From Begonia masoniana (taxonomy: Eukaryota; Streptophyta; Magnoliopsida; Cucurbitales; Begoniaceae), in the NCBI GenBank assembly GCA_022432975.1, contig CM039515.1, positions 20,463,554 to 20,527,553 of the forward strand: a stretch of 64,000 nt of DNA, written 5' to 3'. The notes under the pieces were generated by a model. It saw nothing but the letters and a program-made list of their open reading frames with translations, was not told the origin of the DNA and searched no databases. This document shows, in pieces, positions 58,390-64,000 of the stretch (positions within the stretch are counted from its first letter, which is position 1; the number at the start of each line of letters is the position of its first letter). The position numbers and the translations under genes were made by a program.

Positions 58390-59463
58390 CACAGGCTCTG
58401 GAATGTGAGTTTGCTCGTGACTAACCTCCTCTGAAGCGTGAAGAAGAAGAATTGGAGGTGGAAGAGGGTCAAGGGCAGGAAGGAGAGTGTCATCAGGGCC
58501 ACTTTCTTCCTCTTCTTCGTCAGCAAGAATCAAGCCCCTGGAAGCACCTCGTCTACCAACTTTATCAACCAACTCACCTTGATCATTGCGAGTAATTCCC
58601 GTTCTTGATAGAGTGGAGGAAGAAAAGTAATCGGATTTCTTTAAGTATAAAATCAAGTCAAACTCCGAAAAACTGATCCCATGCCTTAGAAAAATCTTCA
58701 TAAGCAGAAGATTGTAAGGCAAACACTTGGTGGCATTACAGACCACCTGAAGCATCCGGTTCAAAATAATGTATTCAACATTGAAAGGTTCCACTTTGAA
58801 AAACTGACCCAGCAAGAAAAGATCCATCTCACTGACATGGCCACGATGACCCTCTGCAGGCATGATGATGTAGTGGATCATTTGGTGGAAGACACAAGCC
58901 CTGATGTTCAAATCTTTGCACTTTAGCTTCAGAGGAGCATAGTTGGGATCCTTGGTAATCAATTTAACTAAATCTTTGCCAACAGGTTTTTCAAGAAAAG
59001 ATGGAATTTTGGCTGACTCAAAGAACCGTCGGGAGCCATTCAGAAATTCACAATTGAGAATTTCATAGATACCTTCCTGAGTTAGCTCAATATGTCGCCC
59101 ATATACATAACTTCGAATAACCAGAGGGCACATAGAATGTTCTAGATTGACATAAAACATTCGAATGAGGGTTTCACAATAATGAGGCTCGTAATAAAAA
59201 AGCCCCATCAATCCTATCTTAAGTACGGGTTCTTCTAAATCCAAGCCAGATAAATCGCGAAAGACTACACTACGAGAGCGAACAATAGGTTTGAATTTGA
59301 AATCTTCGTAATATCTCTTGAAAGCGGCATGATTTAAGAACTCGTGGTTTGGCCATATAAGAGGTGGAGAGACAGAGACAGACTGAGCATCATCGGTATT
59401 GGAAGTCTTTTGCTTTTTGCTTTTTCGTGAGAAGACTTGTGGAGCGCGAGAAGAAGATGTCAT
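58390..59463 (-). pseudogene. Extra 3' ORF of copia H, N-terminal part
   Basis: Starts MTSSSRAPQVFSRKSKKQK (59463) with a basic, nuclear-signal-like segment, and stays open for about 358 codons until LTR I. Readable features are FKRYYEDFKFKPIV, LIRMFYVNLEH, VIRSYVYGRHIELTQEGIYE, FHQMIHYIIMP and an acidic Pro-rich linker (ADEEEEESGPDD, LDPLPPPILLL). The 'FYxNL...V.G..I.....I' pattern resembles the plant-transposon-associated domain Pfam lists as Transposase_32, by memory only. It lies 376 bp after RNase H on the same strand. Continuation at 55796 is in another frame, so a small indel exists. Confidence 0.65.
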
Positions 59464-59838
59464 TGAACAAGGTAGGGATTTCTTAGCACAAATGGAGTTG
59501 AGAGAAGTGTAGAATCGGTGCCGACTAGCAGAGGAGAAAAGAAATCGCTGGACGAGTCGAGAAGATTTTTGGGGGAATTTTGAATCTTAGGGTTTCTATT
59601 ACCTGTCGAGAGATTTTATAGACCATTTGGTGAACGTCCATTGTCAAAGTTAATTGTGACAACATCCATTGAAAGTCCATTGTAAAAGACGATTTTGAAA
59701 GTCCATTGTTAAAGTCCATTGACAACGTCCATTGTCAAAGTCCAAACATTTCAGAGACGAGAAATACTTGGAGATCGTCCAAGTCTTAATTGACAAAACT
59801 CCTTATTGGTGAAATTACTCCAACAGAGAAAATGAACC
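59464..59838 (-). other. Spacer between RNase H and the extra ORF
   Basis: No coding. It contains about six GTCCATTGTNAAAGT repeats (59630-59750) and AT-rich sequence. It may hold leader or control sequence for the extra ORF, but no promoter element is clear. Confidence 0.5.
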
Positions 59839-61916
59839 TCAACTTTTCTCAATCCTAATGAGACCTAACCTTATTCTTATATTATTGAACGTCTTTTCAT
59901 TCAAAGGCTTGGTAAAGATATCTGCTAATTGATCAGCAGAATTGACAAATTCTAATATAATATCACCTCTTTGAACATGATCTCTGATGAAGTGATATCT
60001 AACCTCGATATGTTTTGTTCTAGAATGTTGAATAGGATTCTTTGAAATATTAATGGCACTGGTGTTGTCACACCGAATGGGAATCCTATCATAGAAAAGG
60101 TTATAATCTTCTAGAGTTTGCTTCATCCAAAGCATTTGAGCACAGCAACTACCAGTAGCAATATATTCACTCTCGGCAGTTGAAAGAGCTACAGAATTCT
60201 ATTTCTTATAATACCAGGATACAAGAGATTCTCCTAGGAATTGACATGTTCCACTAGTGCTTTTTCTATCAACTAGACTTCCTGCATAGTCTGAGTCTGA
60301 ATATCCAACTAAATCAAATGAGGTTCCCTTCGAATACCACAAACCTAAATCAGAAGTCCCACTTAAGTATTTGAAAATTCTCTTGACAGCATTTAGGTGA
60401 GATTCCTTAGGGGAAGCTTGAAACCTAGCACATAAGCACACACTAAATAGAATATCTAGCCTGCTAGCCGTTAGGTATAATAGAGAACCAATCATACCTC
60501 TATACTTCTTAATATTCACACTTATCTCATTTTCATCTTTGTCCAGTTTAGTAGTGGTGCTCATGGGAGTTCTAGAGGACTTAGAAGAGTCTAATCCAAA
60601 TTTCTTTAAGAGCTCCTTAATGTATTTTTCTTGACAGAAGAAAATATCATCTGGAGTTTGACTAATCTGAAATCCCAAGAAGAATTTTAACTCTCTCATC
60701 ATACTCATTTCAAATTTACTTTGCATTAGGGAGGAAAATTCATCACACAGAGAGACATTAGTTGAATTGAAAATAATGTCATCGACATAGATTTGAACTA
60801 AAAGGATGTCTTTGTCTTTTTGCATGGTAAATAAGGTTGAATCGGTTTTGCCCTTTTTAAACTTCTTTTCCTCAAGGAAATTCTTCAACCTATCATACCA
60901 AGCTCTAGGAGCTTGCTTAAGTCCATATAGAGCCTTCTTGAGCTTATAGACATGGTCAGGTTTGTCATAGACTTCAAATCCTAAGGGTTGCTCTACATAA
61001 ACTTCTTCCAAGATATAACCATTTAAAAAAGCACTCTTAACGTCCATTTGAAAGAGTGTGAAGTTTTTGTAGCAAGTATAGGCTAAGAGCATCCTAATGG
61101 ATTCTTGTCTAGCTACAGGTGCAAAGGTTTCCTCAAAGTCTATTCCTTCTTCCTGGTTGTACCCTTTGGCAACTAACCTAGCTTTGTTCCTGACCACAAT
61201 TCCATTTTCATCCATCTTATTCTTAAATATCCATTTGGTTCCAATAATAGGATGATTGTCAGGTTTTGGAACAAGTTCCCAAACATTGTTCCTTTCAAAT
61301 TGGTTTAATTCATCTTGCATATCAACTATCCAATTTTCATCCAATTTGGCTTCTTCAAACTTCTTAGGCTCTATTTGAGATATGAAGGCAACATTAGCAC
61401 AAAGATTTCTAAGGGAGGCCCTAGTTTTGACTCCTAATGTTGGATCATCTAGAACTTCATCTACAGGATGTTTTCTTACATATTTCCAATCTCTAGGTAG
61501 AGCAGTATCTTTATCTTTGACTAAGAAAATTTCTAGAGAATTTGAAGAAAGTTCTCGGGAATTTTCTCCTTGAATGGTTTCTATAGGCTTGTCTAAGGAG
61601 AGAGAATCCAGTTGCTTTTCTAAAGAATCATCCTCATCCACATTGATTGTGGGATGAAGGGTCTCATCAAAATTGACATGCATGGATTCCTCTACGACTA
61701 ATGTTCTTTTGTTGAACACCCTATAAGCTTTACTGGTTAATGAGTATCCAAAGAATATTCCAAGATCAGATTTGGAATCAAATTTTCTCAAGTCTTCCTT
61801 GGTGTTTAAAATGAAACACTTACACCCAAAGGCTCTAAAGTATTTGACAGGAGAGATTTTTCCATTCCAAAGCTCATAAGGAGTTTTCTCTAGAATAGGT
61901 CTTATAGAGACCCGGT
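59839..61916 (-). pseudogene. Copia H: integrase C-terminus, reverse transcriptase and RNase H
   Basis: The minus-strand frame (shared with 62175) includes [41 protein letters not shown] (integrase end), then [76 protein letters not shown] and YVDDIIFNS; then RNase [19 protein letters not shown], a TAG at 60196-60198 (from CAG), AESEYIATGSCC, CDNTSAINIS, HIEVRYHFIRD and DQLADIFTKPL. Apart from that stop the RT and RNase H are well kept. Confidence 0.88.
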
Positions 61917-62849
61917 TTAGCACATAACAAGCTGTTGAAACAGCTTCTGCCCAGAAGTACATTGGAAGGGAGTTCTCATTGAGTATGGTCCGAGCCAGCT
62001 CTTGAAGAAACCTATTTTTCCTCTCAACAAATCCATTTTGTTGAGGGGTTCTAGGGGAGGAGAAGTTGTGCTCAATTCCATATTTGAGACACAAGAGTTC
62101 AAATTTCTCGTTCTCAAATTCTCCACCATGATCACTACGAATAGCAACAATGGTGAGCTCAGAAAGAATACCCAAGTGAATCTAGAGAAGTCATCTACAA
62201 TGACAAAGGCATAATGTTTGCCTCCTAGGCTAGCAATATTTGAAGGACTGAAGAGGTTCATGTGAAGAAGTTGAAGAGGCTTGGAGGTAGAGATTGCATT
62301 CTTTGATGCAAAGGAACTTTTGATCTACTAGCCTATTTGGCAAGCTTCACAGACTTTATCCTTCTCAAAGGATATTTTTGGAAGCTCTCTAACTAAATTA
62401 TCCTTAGTAATCTTAGCTAAGGTATCCATGCCTACGTGACCTAGTCTTCTATGCCAAGTCCAACTATCAGACAACAAATTCACAGCAAGACATTTTTCAT
62501 CAATATGTTCAAAGTGAACTAAATCAATAATATAGACATTCTCTTTTCTATATCCTTTGAACAGAATTTTGCTATTAGAAACATCTTTAATTACACATGC
62601 ATTTGACTTGAAAACTACTTTATAACCCTTATCACATAATTGACTGATGATTAGCAGGTTGTGTTTTAGCCCTTCAACTAACAAAATATTTTCTATAATA
62701 GGGTTGACAGGATTACCTATAATGTCGATGCCAACAATTTTTCCTTTTTGATTTCCACCAAAGGTGACATTCCATTTCTTCTTGTTGACAAAGGCAAACT
62801 TTGTTGAGTCTCCCGTCATGTGCCTCGAGCAACCACTATCGAGGTACCA
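61917..62849 (-). pseudogene. Copia H: protease and integrase core, disrupted
   Basis: Protease site WYLDSGCSRHMTG just upstream of the 62819 Met. The integrase zinc-binding arm WHRRLGHVGMDTL...CEACQIG ends at two TAG codons (near 62325). It resumes with [43 protein letters not shown], where the usual first catalytic Asp region reads MNLFSP rather than the family's (M)DLFGP, so that Asp is lost. A deletion of about 25 codons and a frameshift then join to [15 protein letters not shown] (second Asp) and [18 protein letters not shown] (Glu). Integrase is therefore dead. Confidence 0.82.
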
Positions 62850-62890
62850 TTAATTTTTCCCGAGAGAACAATCAACCTGCAAAACAGTAA

Positions 62891-63550
62891 TCAAGTGGTC
62901 TTCTTAGGTACCCAAATCTTTTGGGTCCTAGTGTTAGGTCTGGTTCCTTTAGGAACCCATTGAAATTTACTACTTGATTTCTTGCTAAATTTCAAAGGAC
63001 ATTCATATGATTTATGTCCTATTTCATTACATGCATGGCAGGTGGACGATTTAACAAAGAAAACTTTCTTTTTATTGGATCTTTCATAACCCAATCCTAC
63101 TTTGTCAAAAGTTACTCCTTGACTACCTAACAGCATATTCAAATTCTTGCTACCGTTAGTGAGTTTCAGAACAATATTATTCAAATTCTCATTTCTACTT
63201 CTAAGATCATTAGTTTTCATTTCATGTAAACTGATCTCTTTAGCATGCTTCTCAATTAAGTCACAATTTTTCTTTTTCAACAGTTTGTATTTTGACTTAA
63301 GCATGCCAAATTGCTTAACTAAATCATTAAAAGCATCAATCAGATCACCATCATCATCAGCTTCACTATCACTAGAGGAAATACTAACCTCATTATTATG
63401 TGTCATGAAGCACAGGTTGGCGACTTCCTCATCCGCTGAAGAAGTGTCGCTCTCACTGTCATCCTATGTAGCTTTCATGGCCCTCTTCTTGAATCGCTTG
63501 GGATCCATCTTAACTTACAGACACTCGGCCTTGATGTGTCCAGGCTTCCC
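62891..63550 (-). pseudogene. Copia H: gag, C-terminal part
   Basis: The minus strand from 63550 starts in the middle of a zinc knuckle (GKPGHIKAECL, first Cys pair lost at the LTR K insertion), then stop codons at about 63512 and 63467, MDPKRFKKRAMKAT, an acidic segment DDSESDTSSADEEVANLCFM, DGDLIDAFNDLVKQF, a coiled-coil-like KSKYKLLKKKNCDLIEKHAKEI, a second knuckle CHACNEIGHKSYEC, and QWVPKGTRPN, KIWVPKKT. The order agrees with SIRE-type gag. Confidence 0.82.
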
Positions 63551-64000
63551 GTGTAATGACCCCAACGGAATCGCCACACAATTCATTACTTAATCTCTTA
63601 ATCATTTGATTCTTACTTCCTTACACCTTGTTCATTGTTAGTGTTAATATTATTCCCTCTTTGTTTTCTCTTTTTTTTTTTTTTTTCAAACATCTCTTGA
63701 TCTGCATCTACCGATAGAGTTATAGACTCACATCGACCGATAATCACGTGTCAGCCACGCGACACATCTGATCTCAACCAGCAATAGACATCCACCAGTG
63801 GTCACGGGCATTGCACGTGCCTAATTAAAGACATCGCCCGGTCCCAAACATTCTCCACTAGATGTTCATATTTACCCTACATCGACCGGTGGTCATGTGT
63901 GCTTCACGTGACCGACTTAAAACATTACCTGGACATTAAACAATAAGAGAATACTCACATCATCCGGTCACTAGTCGACAAATTAACATTTACATCATCC
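63551..64000 (-). mobile_element. LTR K, 3' end only (minus strand)
   Basis: TGTAATGACCCC at 63551 is the inverted LTR end (minus ...GGGGTCATTACA), similar to the end of LTR F (GGGGTCGTTACA), and the text that follows resembles the reverse complement of 34440-34542. It contains CATCTACCGATAGA, CATCGACCGGTGGTCA repeats and CACGTG words (63745, 63815, 63912). It interrupts the gag of copia H. The remainder and any second target-site copy are outside the window. Confidence 0.7.

Larger units (their letters stand above)
38862..63550 (-). mobile_element. Element H: SIRE/Maximus-type Ty1/copia element, heavily interrupted
   Basis: The 3' LTR is 38862-40043 (minus-strand start TGTTGACTTAAATG, end TTCCTACA). 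The purine tract is the reverse complement of ATCTCCCC at 40044-40051. On the minus strand the coding order is gag (63550-62891), protease-integrase (62849-61917), RT-RNase H (about 61900-59839), then an extra 3' ORF (59463-58390 continuing at 55796 and 43730). This order, [12 protein letters not shown] and an extra ORF after RNase H fit the SIRE/Maximus lineage. It is interrupted by LTR I, the chromovirus, Cassandra 2 and LTR K. Its 5' LTR is not in the window. Confidence 0.85.

Overview
This is repeat-dense flowering-plant DNA. I find no host protein-coding gene in the 64 kb. Everything readable belongs to transposable elements: Ty3/gypsy LTR retrotransposons (including a Tekay/Del-type chromovirus with a chromodomain), a SIRE/Maximus-type Ty1/copia element with an extra 3' ORF, two Cassandra TRIMs (short elements with 5S rRNA-like LTRs), Mutator-like (MULE) transposase fragments and one hAT-like MITE. 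AT-rich spacers, nested insertions, solo LTRs and giant minisatellites suggest heterochromatin of a large-genome eudicot. The species cannot be named from the sequence.

Layout, left to right. 1-18.0 kb: a minus-strand MULE gene, broken by two insertions. The first is Cassandra 1 (176-13816, TSD gttac), whose second LTR holds a solo LTR (A, 1005-13785, TSD caata), which itself holds a young gypsy element (B, 1025-9670, TSD ctgcc). The second is solo LTR C (14650-17910, TSD atgcg) with 50 perfect copies of a 20-bp repeat. 18.0-30.2 kb: head-to-head MULE ends, then a plus-strand MULE (promoter hairpins, TATA box, N-terminal ORF at 19801). This copy is broken by a truncated minus-strand gypsy (D), which carries a truncated LTR (E) with a ~25-bp satellite and a MITE. 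The MULE zinc knuckle resumes at about 29.95 kb. 30.2-34.9 kb: a 14-bp satellite, solo LTR F (30981-34542, TSD aattc) with a 47-bp satellite, and a small unknown ORF fragment. 34.9-38.9 kb: gypsy G (minus, decayed). 38.9-63.55 kb: copia element H (minus), inserted in G and broken by a chromovirus present as a solo LTR (40127-42123) and again as a full copy J (45478-54177), by Cassandra 2 (43731-44569, TSD tagac) and by LTR I (55797-58389). 63.55-64 kb: another LTR (K) running out of the window.

Main observations. (1) Nine LTRs from different families share one module: an exact GTAAGT donor, usually followed by a GGCC-type hairpin, a repeat-prone middle, then a hairpin with compensatory base changes whose 3' arm is a CTNAY branch-point-like site 20-23 nt before an AG. 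This looks like an intron built into the LTR, and the 20-bp and 47-bp satellites sit inside it. (2) A second repeat-prone slot downstream carries clusters of the palindrome TGACGTCA in several families. (3) 39.56-44.92 kb and 44.92-56.13 kb are two versions of one locus (solo LTR plus Cassandra versus full element and empty Cassandra site). The joint is followed by indel-rich sequence, suggesting two haplotypes joined end to end by the assembly.

No autonomous element is intact. J is closest, with two nonsense codons in gag-pol.
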